Numbered from the stretch's first letter, positions 19,160 through 27,790 are shown. The stretch: 64,000 nt of DNA from Comamonas testosteroni ATCC 11996 (GCF_000241525.1 NZ_AHIL01000026.1:124001-188000); one strand, 5' to 3'. Translations and numbers: made by a program. Notes: a model not told the origin generated them from the letters alone.

Positions 19160-19360
19160 TCAGGCTGGCTTGTGCATCTTTTTGCTGCTGTGCTGCATAT
19201 GATGCTTTTTGGCAGGTTTTGCCTTCATATGCTTGACGGTGGGTGCCGCTGCTGCTGCGGCAGGTGTGGCGGGGGTGGCAGGCTGCGCCGGCGCGGCGGC
19301 TTGGGCAAAAGCACCAGCAGCGAACGAACCAGCAATCAGGACAGCGAGTAGTTTTTTCAT
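19160..19360 (-). CDS. small exported Ala/Pro- and Lys/His-rich protein
   Basis: A 66-residue protein that starts MKKLLAVLIAGSFAAGAFAQ, a clean Sec signal peptide. An Ala/Pro linker (APAQPATPATPAAAAAAP) and a basic tail with many Lys, His and Met (KHMKAKPAKKHHMQHSSKK) follow. The ATG at 19360 has AGGAAA 7 bases upstream. A longer frame starting at 19444 is not needed. The layout resembles acid-shock-type small periplasmic proteins, and the His/Met tail could bind metal. Both are inferences from composition alone. Confidence 0.75.
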   Translation of the reverse strand: MKKLLAVLIAGSFAAGAFAQAAAPAQPATPATPAAAAAAPTVKHMKAKPAKKHHMQHSSKKMHKPA

Positions 19361-19588
19361 ATATGCCAATTTCCTAAAGATGCGGCAATGCCAGGTTTCA
19401 GATTGAAGTGAGGAGCAGCCCATCTGTCCCCCACGCCCTCTCAACGGCAGATCTGTGCCGCCGTTGACAGGTTTTTATGCTGTATTTCTTAAAATTTGCT
19501 TAGAGCAAGGTGCCAAAATCGGGGGCAATGAATTAGCACCAAAAAGGTGCGCCACCGCGCAGTATTCAAGACTAGGAGATTCCACAAC

Positions 19589-20851
19589 ATGAGCACGTCC
19601 CAGCACATCCAGGTTCCGCCGCAGGGGGAGAAGATCAGCGTCAACGCGGACAAGACGCTGAATGTTCCGAGCCAACCCATCATTCCCTTCATTGAGGGCG
19701 ATGGTGTCGGTGTCGATGTGACGCCGGTGATGCGCAAGGTGGCTGACGCTGCCGTGGCCAAGGTCTACGGCAGCCAGCGCAAGATTGCCTGGATGGAGGT
19801 GTACGCGGGTGAGAAGGCCACGCGCATCTACGGCCCCGATGTCTGGCTGCCCGAGGAGACCGTGGCTGCCGTGCGTGACTATGCGGTGTCCATCAAGGGT
19901 CCGCTGACCACGCCCGTGGGCGGCGGCATCCGCTCGCTGAACGTGGCACTGCGCCAGGAACTGGACCTGTATGTCTGCCTGCGTCCCGTGCAGTACTTCA
20001 AGGGCGTGCCTTCGCCGCTCAAGGAGCCCGAGAAGACAAATATGGTGATCTTCCGCGAGAACTCGGAGGACATCTACGCGGGCATCGAATACGCGGCCGG
20101 CAGCGAGAAGGCGAAAAAGCTCATCGACTTCCTGGCCAAGGAAATGGGCGCCAACAAGATCCGCTTTCCCGAAACCTCGGGCATCGGCATCAAGCCCGTC
20201 TCGCGCGAGGGCACGGAGCGCCTGGTGCGCAAGGCCATCCAGTACGCCATCGACAACAACAAGCCCAGCGTGACCCTGGTTCACAAGGGCAACATCATGA
20301 AGTACACGGAAGGCGCCTTCCGTGACTGGGGCTACGCGCTGGCGCAGCGCGAGTTCGGGGCCGAGCTGATCGACGGCGGCCCATGGTGCCGCATCAAGCA
20401 CCCGAAGACGGGCAAGGACATCATCATCAAGGACTCGATCACTGATGCCTTCTTGCAGCAGATTCTGATGCGCCCGGCCGAATATTCGGTGGTGGCCACG
20501 CTCAACCTCAACGGCGACTACATCTCGGATGCGCTGGCTGCGCAGGTGGGCGGGATCGGCATTGCTCCCGGCGCCAATCTGTCGGAGAGCATTGCCTGCT
20601 TCGAAGCCACCCACGGCACGGCGCCGCGCTATGCAGGCAAGGACTATGTGAACCCTGGCTCCATGATTCTGTGCGCCGAGATGATGCTGCGCCACATGGG
20701 CTGGCGCGAGGCTGCAGACCTGATCGTCGAGTCGCTGGAAAAAGCCATCCAGAGCAAGCATGTGACCTACGACTTTGCCCGCCTGATGGACGGAGCGACT
20801 CAGGTTTCCTGCTCGGGCTTCGGGGATGTGGTGATCTCGATGATGGACTGA
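19589..20851 (+). CDS. icd: NADP-dependent isocitrate dehydrogenase, homodimeric type
   Basis: A 420-residue isocitrate dehydrogenase of the E. coli type (beta-decarboxylating dehydrogenase family). The substrate loop [16 protein letters not shown] contains the regulatory serine that AceK phosphorylates in E. coli. Other landmarks are [56 protein letters not shown] and [17 protein letters not shown], of the NADP-binding type. The ATG at 19589 has AGGAG 10 bases upstream. A terminator follows. It duplicates, with an unrelated fold, the reaction of the monomeric enzyme at 15168-17399. Confidence 0.97.
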   Translation: MSTSQHIQVPPQGEKISVNADKTLNVPSQPIIPFIEGDGVGVDVTPVMRKVADAAVAKVYGSQRKIAWMEVYAGEKATRIYGPDVWLPEETVAAVRDYAVSIKGPLTTPVGGGIRSLNVALRQELDLYVCLRPVQYFKGVPSPLKEPEKTNMVIFRENSEDIYAGIEYAAGSEKAKKLIDFLAKEMGANKIRFPETSGIGIKPVSREGTERLVRKAIQYAIDNNKPSVTLVHKGNIMKYTEGAFRDWGYALAQREFGAELIDGGPWCRIKHPKTGKDIIIKDSITDAFLQQILMRPAEYSVVATLNLNGDYISDALAAQVGGIGIAPGANLSESIACFEATHGTAPRYAGKDYVNPGSMILCAEMMLRHMGWREAADLIVESLEKAIQSKHVTYDFARLMDGATQVSCSGFGDVVISMMD

Positions 20852-20904
20852 GCTGCGCTGCCTGGTCGGCAATTGCAGGAGTTGCCGGAACTGCCATCTC
20901 AGCG

Positions 20905-20934
20905 GCCGCACCGTCTCCACGGTGCGGCTTTTTT
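20905..20934 (+). terminator. intrinsic terminator after the dimeric isocitrate dehydrogenase gene
   Basis: A 10-bp perfect stem (GCCGCACCGT / ACGGTGCGGC) with a CTCC loop and six T. Confidence 0.93.
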
Positions 20935-21055
20935 CTGTGCCCCTGACCTGGCGCTTGTAGTCCTGAGGCTGGCGTGCAAACCCTCGAAAGTATGTCGATG
21001 TGTATCGGCGTTAAAGCGTGCAATACACAAATGGCAATTAATTTCAGGTGAGGCT

Positions 21056-23443
21056 ATGGCTCCTTCATCCAATGACGGGCGCTGGTACTGGCTTGCAGTG
21101 GCGTTGCTGATGCTGCTGATGGGTCTGTACATGACCATAGGCGGTGGTGTGCTGCTGGGCAAGGGAGGCAGCTGGTACTTTGTGCTGATGGGGCTGGCGC
21201 TGCTGGCATCGGCGGCATTGCTGCTTGCGCGGCGCAGGGCTGGCGCCCATCTCTATGCGCTGGCCTTTGTGCTGACCCTGGTCTGGGCCTGGTGGGATGC
21301 GGGCTGGGAGTTCTGGCCGCTGGTTTCGCGCCTGATGGTGTTTGCCGTGCTGGGTCTGCTGGTGGCCCTGGGCTACGCACAGCTTGAGGCGGGCAAGCTG
21401 GTCATGAACGACTATGGCCGTCTGGGCGCCGCAGTGTCGGTAGTGGTGCTGGGCCTGGGCATCGTCGCAACAGCCGTCAGTGCCTTCTCGCCCAAGGGCG
21501 TGATTGCCCCCGAGGTCACCGAGGTGCCTTCGGTCGGCTCCATGGAGCTCAAGCCTTCGGATTGGACGGATTGGGGGCAGGGTCCCGCAGGCCAGCGTTT
21601 TGCGGCCCTCGAGCAGATCAGCCGAAACAATGTCGACAAGCTGGCCGTGGCCTGGACGGCACGCACCGGCGATGTTCCGCAAAGCACGGGCTCGGGCGCC
21701 GAAGACCAGAACACGCCGCAGCAGATCGGAGACCGCCTGTATGTCTGCACGGCCTATGGCAAGGTGCTGGCGCTGGATGTGGATACGGGCGAGGAGAAAT
21801 GGAAATTCGACCCCGAGGCCAAGTCGCCCAACTGGCAGCGCTGCAGAGGTCTGGGTTACTTCGATGGCAACGAGGCCGCAATCAAGGCCTCGGGCGCCCT
21901 CGGCAAGCCCGGAGATGCAGTATCAGGCTGCAGGCGTCGTCTGTTTCTGCCCACCATCGATGCGCGCCTGATTGCGCTGGACCCCGATTCGGGCAAGCCA
22001 TGCACCGACTTCGGCAAGGACGGTGTGGTGGATCTGACCGAGGGCATGGGCGAGGTCAAGCAGGGCTGGTATCAGCAGACCTCGGCGCCGCTGGTGGCCG
22101 AGAACCTGGTGATCGTGGGCGGCCGCGTGGCCGACAATTTCTCGACCGACGAGCCCTCGGGCGTGGTGCGCGCCTTTGATGTGCACAGCGGTAAGCTGGT
22201 CTGGGCCTGGGACCCGGGCAATGCAGACATCACCGGGCAGCCGCCGCAGGGGCAGACCTATACGCGCAACTCGCCCAATGTCTGGGGCGGCATGTCCTAT
22301 GACGCCAGACTGGGTCTGGCCTATCTGGGCACGGGCAATGCGACGCCGGACTTCTATGCGGCCCAGCGCACTGCGGAGATGGAGAAGAACAGCTCCGCCA
22401 TCGTGGCCATGGACATCAGGACCGGCAAGCCGCGCTGGCTCTACCAGACCGTGCACCACGATCTGTGGGACTTCGACATTCCGTCCCAGCCCGCTCTGGT
22501 CGATGTAACCAACGCCCAGGGCGGGGTGGACCCCGCGCTGCTGCAGGTGACCAAGCAGGGCATGATCTTCATGCTCAACCGCGAGAGTGGCGAGCCCCTG
22601 GCAGAGGTGCAGGAGTTGCCCGTGCCGCAAGGCCATGTGCCCGGCGAGCGCTATGCGCCGACCCAGCCGCATTCCACGGGCATGCCCAATATCGGCAACC
22701 AGACCCTGAAGGAGTCCGATATGTGGGGGGCCACGCCCTTCGATCAGCTGCTGTGCCGCATAGCCTTCAAGGACATGCAGCATCAAGGCGTGTTCACGCC
22801 GCCGGGCATGGGGCCGACGCTGCAGTTTCCGGGCTCGCTGGGCGGCATGAACTGGGGCAGCGTCTCCATAGACCCGATCACCCAGACCATGTTCGTCAAC
22901 GATATGCGTCTGGGTCTGGCGAACTACATGATTGCGCGCGCCGATATGAAGCCCGGCGCCAGCGGCATCGAGATGGGGGCCGTGCCCCAGGAGGGCACGC
23001 CGTTTGGCGCCATGCGTCAGCGCTTTCTGTCGCCGCTGGGCATTCCCTGTCAGAAGCCGCCCTTTGGCTCCATGACGGCCGTGGATCTGAAATCGCGCCA
23101 GATCAAATGGCAGGTACCCGTGGGCACGGTGCGTGACACAGGTCCTCTGGGCATTCCCATGTGGCTGCCAATTCCCATCGGCATGCCCACGCTGGGGCCT
23201 TCCATGGTCACGAAGTCGGGGCTGGTGTTCTTCGCGGGCACGCAGGACTTCTATCTGCGCGCCTTCGACAGCGCCAACGGCAAGGAGATCTGGCGCTCGC
23301 GCCTTCCCGTGGGCAGCCAGGGCGGGCCCATGAGCTATGTCTCGCCCAGAACCGGCAGGCAGTATGTGGTGATCACCGCAGGCGGCGCACGCCAGTCGCC
23401 CAGGCGCGGCGACTATGTGATCGCCTATGCCCTGCCGCAATAG
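21056..23443 (+). CDS. membrane-bound PQQ-dependent dehydrogenase, glucose/quinate/shikimate family
   Basis: A 795-residue quinoprotein. Five membrane helices (about residues 10-145) are followed by a periplasmic eight-bladed propeller that binds PQQ and calcium. Propeller features are WTARTGDVPQ, YGKVLALDVDTGEEKW, GGRVADNFSTDEPSG, VWGGMSYDARLGLAYLGTGN and a closing GGPMSYVSPRTGRQYVV. Electrons go to ubiquinone. The family oxidises either glucose or quinate/shikimate; sequence alone does not settle which. Quinate is attractive because 3-dehydroquinate leads to protocatechuate, whose cleavage operon lies at 58-64 kb. The start at 21056 has AGGTGAGG upstream. No pqq biosynthesis genes are in view. 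Monocistronic. Confidence 0.93.
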   Translation: MAPSSNDGRWYWLAVALLMLLMGLYMTIGGGVLLGKGGSWYFVLMGLALLASAALLLARRRAGAHLYALAFVLTLVWAWWDAGWEFWPLVSRLMVFAVLGLLVALGYAQLEAGKLVMNDYGRLGAAVSVVVLGLGIVATAVSAFSPKGVIAPEVTEVPSVGSMELKPSDWTDWGQGPAGQRFAALEQISRNNVDKLAVAWTARTGDVPQSTGSGAEDQNTPQQIGDRLYVCTAYGKVLALDVDTGEEKWKFDPEAKSPNWQRCRGLGYFDGNEAAIKASGALGKPGDAVSGCRRRLFLPTIDARLIALDPDSGKPCTDFGKDGVVDLTEGMGEVKQGWYQQTSAPLVAENLVIVGGRVADNFSTDEPSGVVRAFDVHSGKLVWAWDPGNADITGQPPQGQTYTRNSPNVWGGMSYDARLGLAYLGTGNATPDFYAAQRTAEMEKNSSAIVAMDIRTGKPRWLYQTVHHDLWDFDIPSQPALVDVTNAQGGVDPALLQVTKQGMIFMLNRESGEPLAEVQELPVPQGHVPGERYAPTQPHSTGMPNIGNQTLKESDMWGATPFDQLLCRIAFKDMQHQGVFTPPGMGPTLQFPGSLGGMNWGSVSIDPITQTMFVNDMRLGLANYMIARADMKPGASGIEMGAVPQEGTPFGAMRQRFLSPLGIPCQKPPFGSMTAVDLKSRQIKWQVPVGTVRDTGPLGIPMWLPIPIGMPTLGPSMVTKSGLVFFAGTQDFYLRAFDSANGKEIWRSRLPVGSQGGPMSYVSPRTGRQYVVITAGGARQSPRRGDYVIAYALPQ

Positions 23444-23505
23444 CGAAGGCAAGAGCGAAGGCAAGAGCGACAGGGTGCGCAGCCGCCGGTAGAAGGATGC
23501 AGAAA

Positions 23506-23587
23506 GGATAGCTGCTTGCGCTTGATAGATAAGAAACTCAGATTGAATAATGTCTGAGTTCTTTGAATATCAAGCGCTATAAGCTAT
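23506..23587. repeat. nested palindrome containing an ATAGC-type repeat
   Basis: Two nested perfect inverted repeats: outer arms GCGCTTGATA (23518-23527) and TATCAAGCGC (23568-23577), inner arms AACTCAGA (23535-23542) and TCTGAGTT (23553-23560). It begins with the ATAGCTGCTTGCG sequence also found at 35.7 and 36.3 kb. It lies between two convergent genes and may act as a bidirectional terminator. Confidence 0.7.
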
Positions 23588-23622
23588 GAATAAGAGAGTG
23601 GCTACAGCGCAAACCATGCCGC

Positions 23623-24393
23623 TCAGCGCGGTGGCAGCTCGCAGCCGTCGGGGCCGCAACTGGGATCGCCACTGGTGTCGGTGTCGCCAGCCTGCTGCTG
23701 ATTGAGCTCGGCAATCTGCTCGGCCCAGGCGGCCAGTTGCCGCTTCCAGCCGTCGACATCGCCCAGCCATTCGCCGATCTCGATGCGCTGCACGGCGCGC
23801 TGGCCGGTCTGCTCGGGGTGGTCGAACTCCAGCGCCAGGGTAGGGAAGCCCTGGCCCTGCACCATGCCCAGCCATTCGCGGCTTTCGGCGATATGCTTTT
23901 GCGTGGCCGCGCCGCTTTGCTCGGCGTAGGCCGCGTCATAGGCCGCGCTGTCCAGACCGATGCCGGCCGCCAGCTCGCGCAGCACGGCGGGCTCGCTGAT
24001 GCGGCGGCCCTCCACGTAATGGGCTTTCTGCTCGGCAGCCAGCATCTCCAGACCCTTGCCGGCCAGCGCTTCGGCGGCCAGCAGGGCCGTGGTCGGGGGC
24101 TCGGAGTCCAGCGGCGCGCCAATGTCATTGAGCAGGCCGTTGAGATAGGCATCGCCAAAGGGCTGGCCCGTCATCTCGGCAATGCGCTGGTCGCTGGGCA
24201 TGACCTTGTCACGCCAGTCCGCAGTGATGGTGCGCGTGTGGGCTCCGGTCAGCATGCCGCCGGCATGCCATTGAACCTCGATGCCGGGCACCTCGCGCGC
24301 GGCCTTGACCAGCGGCGCGGCGGCATAGCACCAGCCGCACAGGGGATCGAAAATATAGTGCAGCACCAGGGCGGGCAGCTTGGATGTGTTCAT
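23623..24393 (-). CDS. DsbA-family thioredoxin-fold protein
   Basis: A 256-residue protein of the DsbA/FrnE-like thioredoxin superfamily with the redox motif CGWC (Cys19-Cys22) in FDPLCGWCYAAAP. The long helical insert (about 85-165) and the second thioredoxin half with GFPTLALEFD (cis-Pro loop) are typical of cytoplasmic DsbA-like oxidoreductases. No signal peptide is seen. An unusual tail (GDPSCGPDGCELPPR) adds two more Cys residues. The start MNTSKLPALVLHY at 24393 is chosen; an upstream in-frame ATG at 24438 adds an unlikely leader. Physiological partner unknown. Confidence 0.85.
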   Translation of the reverse strand: MNTSKLPALVLHYIFDPLCGWCYAAAPLVKAAREVPGIEVQWHAGGMLTGAHTRTITADWRDKVMPSDQRIAEMTGQPFGDAYLNGLLNDIGAPLDSEPPTTALLAAEALAGKGLEMLAAEQKAHYVEGRRISEPAVLRELAAGIGLDSAAYDAAYAEQSGAATQKHIAESREWLGMVQGQGFPTLALEFDHPEQTGQRAVQRIEIGEWLGDVDGWKRQLAAWAEQIAELNQQQAGDTDTSGDPSCGPDGCELPPR

Positions 24394-24538
24394 GGTTGGG
24401 CGGCCTTGCAGGCCGATAGATTTGCAAACAAGCTTCAATGTAAGCGCGGTAGTGGCGCTGGCGCCGTAATGGCCGGGTATGACCTTGGCGCCGGTCTTGG
24501 CAAAATGGCTGCATTGTCCTCAGCTTGTTTGCCTGCCC

Positions 24539-25081
24539 ATGCGCCTGAATGTCACGCCGCCGCCCCAGTCCTCGCCAGAGTCCGAGCCTTCCCCGCAATC
24601 CGTGGCACGGCGCAGCACCATGCTGTTTCTGCTGTTCTGGCTGGTGGTCATGGCCGCGATGTATCTGGCCATGCAGCATTTCCTCAAGCCGGCCCAGGCC
24701 AAGGTCCTGGCCGATGGCACGCTGCGCATAGAGCGCGGCATGGACGGGCACTTCCGCGTCAAGGGCTATGTCAACGATCAGCCCGTCACCTTTTTAGTCG
24801 ATACCGGGGCCACCTCGGTCAGTGTGACCGATGCGCTGGCCGAGCGTGCCGGGCTGGAAGGCGGCGAGAAAGTACGTTTTCGCACGGCCAACGGCGAACG
24901 TGACGGCCGCATCGTCACGGCCGACGAGGTCCGCATCGCCAGCCTGCGTGTGCGCGATGTGCGCGTGGGCACGGGCTATACGGGCGACGACAGCGAAGAC
25001 GCCTTGCTGGGCCAGAACTTTCTGCGCTTTTTCGATGTGCAGATGAGCGGCGACGAAATGCTGCTGCGCCCGCGCAAGTGA
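24539..25081 (+). CDS. membrane-anchored retropepsin-like aspartic protease
   Basis: A 180-residue protein. A cytoplasmic Pro/Ser-rich start is followed by one membrane helix (about 27-46) and a clan AA aspartic protease domain with active-site DTGAT (Asp88-Thr92). Then come VTDALAERAGL and the closing LLGQNFLRFFDVQMSGDEMLLRP. Such bacterial single-domain retropepsins work as dimers, so one Asp per chain is expected. The domain should face the periplasm. An earlier in-frame start at 24479 adds 20 residues without support. It is divergent from the DsbA-like gene. Confidence 0.87.
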   Translation: MRLNVTPPPQSSPESEPSPQSVARRSTMLFLLFWLVVMAAMYLAMQHFLKPAQAKVLADGTLRIERGMDGHFRVKGYVNDQPVTFLVDTGATSVSVTDALAERAGLEGGEKVRFRTANGERDGRIVTADEVRIASLRVRDVRVGTGYTGDDSEDALLGQNFLRFFDVQMSGDEMLLRPRK

Positions 25082-25109
25082 GTAGCGCCAGAGCCTGATT
25101 CGGTCTCGG

Positions 25110-25128
25110 CCCGGGTGTGCCGGGTTTT
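25110..25128 (+). terminator. weak hairpin after the aspartic protease gene
   Basis: Stem CCCGG/CCGGG with a GTGTG loop and four T, about 30 bases after the stop codon. The stem is short, so termination may be partial. Confidence 0.4.
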
Positions 25129-25171
25129 GGCTGCCGGCGCTGAAGCAGTCCGCCACATCTGCGAAAATGCA

Positions 25172-25293
25172 GCACACAGGGAATGACCGCTGCGGGCAAG
25201 CTTGCCGCAGCCGTTGTGCGTATCGAGGCTCGATCCACGCCCATGCTTCGTGGCCTGCCGGGCTCCATCGTTGGATGAGGCGGCAGGTTTTTC
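25172..25293 (+). ncRNA. candidate structured leader or small RNA before mnmH
   Basis: The 330 bases before mnmH hold three stacked hairpins and no gene. A first hairpin has closing pairs GCACA/TGTGC and an inner stem GCTGCGG/CCGCAGC around CAAGCTTG (25172-25220). A second is CCACG/CGTGG. The third is a long stem beginning CCTGCCG and ending CGGCAGG with a GTTG loop, followed by five T (25254-25293), which looks like an intrinsic terminator. It ends about 120 bases before the mnmH start. It could be a terminated leader (attenuator) of mnmH or an independent small RNA. I could not match it to a known RNA family by eye. Confidence 0.45.
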
Positions 25294-25411
25294 ATGTTGC
25301 CGAGCCTCAAGTCGAATCGCAGCCTCATCGCGATTGCCGCTTCACGCCCGAGCACACGCCATTTGCCCGGCGGCCATGCAGGCCGCCAGGCGCAGCCATG
25401 GATAGTCTGCC

Positions 25412-26467
25412 GTGTCCCACCGCCAGCCCGTTCGCGTTCCTGAACGCCACCAGTTCGATGCCTTGATCGATGCCCGCTCGCCCGCCGAGTTCGAGCTCGA
25501 CCATATTCCGGGCTCCATCAACTGCCCCGTGCTGAGCAATGCCGAGCGTGCCGAGATCGGCACCATCTACAAGCAGGTCAGCCCTTTTGAGGCCAAGCGT
25601 CTGGGGGCGGCCTATGTGTCGGCCAATCTGGCACGCCATCTGCGCGAAACCTTTGCCGACAAGCCTGCCAACTGGAAGCCCCTGGTCTATTGCTGGCGCG
25701 GCGGCTTGCGCAGCGGCTCCATGGTGACCTGGCTGCGTCTGGTCGGTTGGGATGCACAGCAACTGGCCGGTGGCTACAAGGCGTTTCGCGGTCATGTGAT
25801 TGCGCAGCTTGAAAGCCTGGTGCCGCAGCTGCAGATGCGCGTGCTGTGCGGCGCCACCGGCTCGGCCAAGACCCGCGTGCTGCATGCGCTGGCCCAAAGA
25901 GGCGAGCAGGTGCTCGACCTGGAGGGCTATGCCAGCCACAAGGGCTCCTTGCTGGGCGGCCTGCCCGGCATCGAGCAACCCAGCCAGAAACGTTTCGAGA
26001 CCCTGATTGCCGAGCAGCTGGAGAGCTTCGATCTTTCGCGTCCCGTCTATCTGGAAGGAGAGAGCGCCAAGATCGGCCGCGTCGGCCTGCCGCTGGTACT
26101 GGTGCAGCATCTGCACAAGGCTGCGGTCATCGAGGTGCGTGCAACAGAGGCCGCACGCCTTTCCTATCTGCTGCGCGACTATGCCTACCTGGGCGACGAT
26201 CCCGAAGTGCTGGCCACCAAGCTGGGCTGGCTCAAGGAGCTGCAGGGCAAGGAGACCGTGAGCCGCTGGCAGCAATGGGCGCGGGAAGGGGAGCTGCCTG
26301 CGCTGTTCGAGGAGCTGATGGCGCGCCACTACGACCCGCACTACGAGCGCTCCCAGTCGAATCACTTCGAGCAATGGCCCCGGCGCCAGATTCTGGAGAC
26401 AGACCAGCTCTCGGACGAGGCCATTGCTGGCCTGGCGCAGCAGATCATTGCGATGCAGGCGCGCTGA
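25412..26467 (+). CDS. mnmH: tRNA 2-selenouridine synthase
   Basis: A 351-residue MnmH (SelU/YbbB). It replaces sulfur with selenium at the wobble 2-thiouridine of certain tRNAs, through a geranylated intermediate, using selenophosphate made by SelD. An N-terminal rhodanese domain has the catalytic Cys94 in VYCWRGGLRSGSM. A P-loop domain has GATGSAKT (147-154). Other landmarks are DARSPAEFELDHIPGSINCP and LEGYASHKGSLLGGL. The frame opens with a GTG at 25412; the nearby ATG at 25398 is in another frame. A structured leader lies upstream. A selD gene is present at 55952-57028. Its stop faces the convergent GNAT gene. Confidence 0.93.
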   Translation: MSHRQPVRVPERHQFDALIDARSPAEFELDHIPGSINCPVLSNAERAEIGTIYKQVSPFEAKRLGAAYVSANLARHLRETFADKPANWKPLVYCWRGGLRSGSMVTWLRLVGWDAQQLAGGYKAFRGHVIAQLESLVPQLQMRVLCGATGSAKTRVLHALAQRGEQVLDLEGYASHKGSLLGGLPGIEQPSQKRFETLIAEQLESFDLSRPVYLEGESAKIGRVGLPLVLVQHLHKAAVIEVRATEAARLSYLLRDYAYLGDDPEVLATKLGWLKELQGKETVSRWQQWAREGELPALFEELMARHYDPHYERSQSNHFEQWPRRQILETDQLSDEAIAGLAQQIIAMQAR

Positions 26468-26519
26468 GCCAAGCCGCTTGTGCAAACCTGCCAGCTGAAA
26501 TGGGCCGATGCGGTGTGGA

Positions 26520-27029
26520 CTAGTCCAGCTTCATCACCATCAGCACCTCGTCGAAATACTCGCCGTCCACATACAGGGCCGCAGGCTCCAGCCCATATTC
26601 GCGAAAGCCTGCCTGCTCATACAAGCGTAGTGCGTTGCCGTTGCCGGCGTTGCAGCCCAGCATCAGCTGTCGCAAGTTCAGCGCTCTGCCGTGCGCAACA
26701 GCAGTCTTCAGCAGGCGGCAGGCCAGGCCCTGGCCTCGGGCCGGTGCAGCCACATACATGGCAAAGAGATGGCCTTTGTGCGCGGTCTTCTCTCCCTGAT
26801 CGCGATACAGGCCCAGGGTGGCGAAGAGTCTGCCGTCTGCGTCAAAGCCTCCCCACATGGCCTGACCCTGGGCGCCGCTGAAGCGGCTCAGCAGCTGCGT
26901 ATCGCCGAGTGCCTGCTCGGTTGCGGGCGTGGCACCGAAGGCGGCGGGGCATTCGGTCAGGGCCTGCAGGCGCAGGGCGCGATAGTTGCAAAGGTCGGAC
27001 TCGTTCAGCTGGCGTATGTCATATTGCAT
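26520..27029 (-). CDS. GNAT-family N-acetyltransferase
   Basis: A 169-residue GNAT acetyltransferase. The N-terminal IRQLNESDLCNYRALRLQAL and the acetyl-CoA loop VAAPARGQGLACRLL (R/Q-x-x-G-x-G/A type) are clear. The C-terminal LYEQAGFREYGLEP is also typical. The substrate (small molecule or protein amine) cannot be read from sequence. It lies 9 bases downstream of the lysE-like gene on the same strand and is probably co-transcribed with it, which may hint at an amino-acid or amine substrate. Confidence 0.85.
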   Translation of the reverse strand: MQYDIRQLNESDLCNYRALRLQALTECPAAFGATPATEQALGDTQLLSRFSGAQGQAMWGGFDADGRLFATLGLYRDQGEKTAHKGHLFAMYVAAPARGQGLACRLLKTAVAHGRALNLRQLMLGCNAGNGNALRLYEQAGFREYGLEPAALYVDGEYFDEVLMVMKLD

Positions 27030-27038
27030 GGACCGAGT

Positions 27039-27656
27039 TTAGACATGCTCGGCAAAAATGGGCACCAGCGACAGCAGCAGCAGACCGGCCATCACGCCGT
27101 TGAACATGCGCAGTGCCTGTGGAGTGCGCAGTGCGCGCCCCACGGTGCTGCCGAACAGGGTCCAGACGCTGATGCTGGGATAGTTGACCAGGCCCAGCAC
27201 CAGGGCCGACAGCACCAGGTTGACGAAAAAACCTTCGCGCGGCGTGTAGGTCGCGACCACGCCCACGGCCATGATCCAGGCCTTGGGGTTGACCCACTGG
27301 AAAGCGGCGGCCTGCCAGAAGCTGAACGGGCGGCTGCCCGACTGGCCCTGGTCCACGCCGCCGGCACGGGCGATTTTCCATGCCAGCCAGATCAGATAGG
27401 CCGCGCCCACATATTTGAGCAGGGTGTAGATGCGGGGCTCGGCCTCGAACAGCTTGCCCAGGCCCGCGCCGATCAGCAGCACCATGAGGACCACGCCCAG
27501 ACAGATGCCCAGCATATGCGGCACGCTGCGGCGGTAGCCGAAAGTGGCCCCCGAGGCCGTCAGCATCACATTGTTGGGGCCGGGCGTGACGGAGCTGACA
27601 AAGGCAAACATGGCCAGAGGCAGAATGAAGGCAGAGGATTCAGGCAGAAATGACAT
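27039..27656 (-). CDS. LysE/RhtB-family amino-acid exporter
   Basis: A 205-residue inner-membrane exporter with about six hydrophobic segments. The family signature is TPGPNNVMLTASGATFG near the start, and FQWVNPKAWIMAVG lies in the middle. LysE/RhtB proteins export amino acids such as lysine, threonine or homoserine by proton exchange. It is divergent from a MocR-type regulator, a common regulator-exporter pair, and the shared intergenic region has a direct repeat fitting a regulator site. It is followed by the GNAT gene. Confidence 0.9.
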   Translation of the reverse strand: MSFLPESSAFILPLAMFAFVSSVTPGPNNVMLTASGATFGYRRSVPHMLGICLGVVLMVLLIGAGLGKLFEAEPRIYTLLKYVGAAYLIWLAWKIARAGGVDQGQSGSRPFSFWQAAAFQWVNPKAWIMAVGVVATYTPREGFFVNLVLSALVLGLVNYPSISVWTLFGSTVGRALRTPQALRMFNGVMAGLLLLSLVPIFAEHV

Positions 27657-27707
27657 GGCGAACCTTGGGGCTGCATAAGCGTTGTGCCTCTATACTAAAA
27701 GCTTGAA

Positions 27708-27728
27708 TCAGTACACTGTCAGTACACT
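27708..27728. promoter_or_regulatory. tandem direct repeat, candidate MocR operator
   Basis: TCAGTACACT occurs twice (27708-27717 and 27719-27728) with an 11-base period, between the divergent exporter and MocR genes. MocR regulators typically bind direct repeats. The repeat lies just upstream of a TAGTAT hexamer readable as the exporter's -10 box on the minus strand. Confidence 0.6.
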
Positions 27729-27790
27729 TTTGCAGGCCAGTTGATGAGCTGGCCTGCTCTAATTGACCTGACACTTTGAGAAAGCACTTC

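Noticed and set aside
21923-23464. 513-codon open frame on the minus strand
   Set aside because: It is antisense to the PQQ dehydrogenase and has no recognisable protein features.
25172-25293. possible tRNA-Sec (selC) before mnmH
   Set aside because: The hairpins do not give a cloverleaf, there is no TTCGA T-loop, no TCA anticodon loop and no CCA end.
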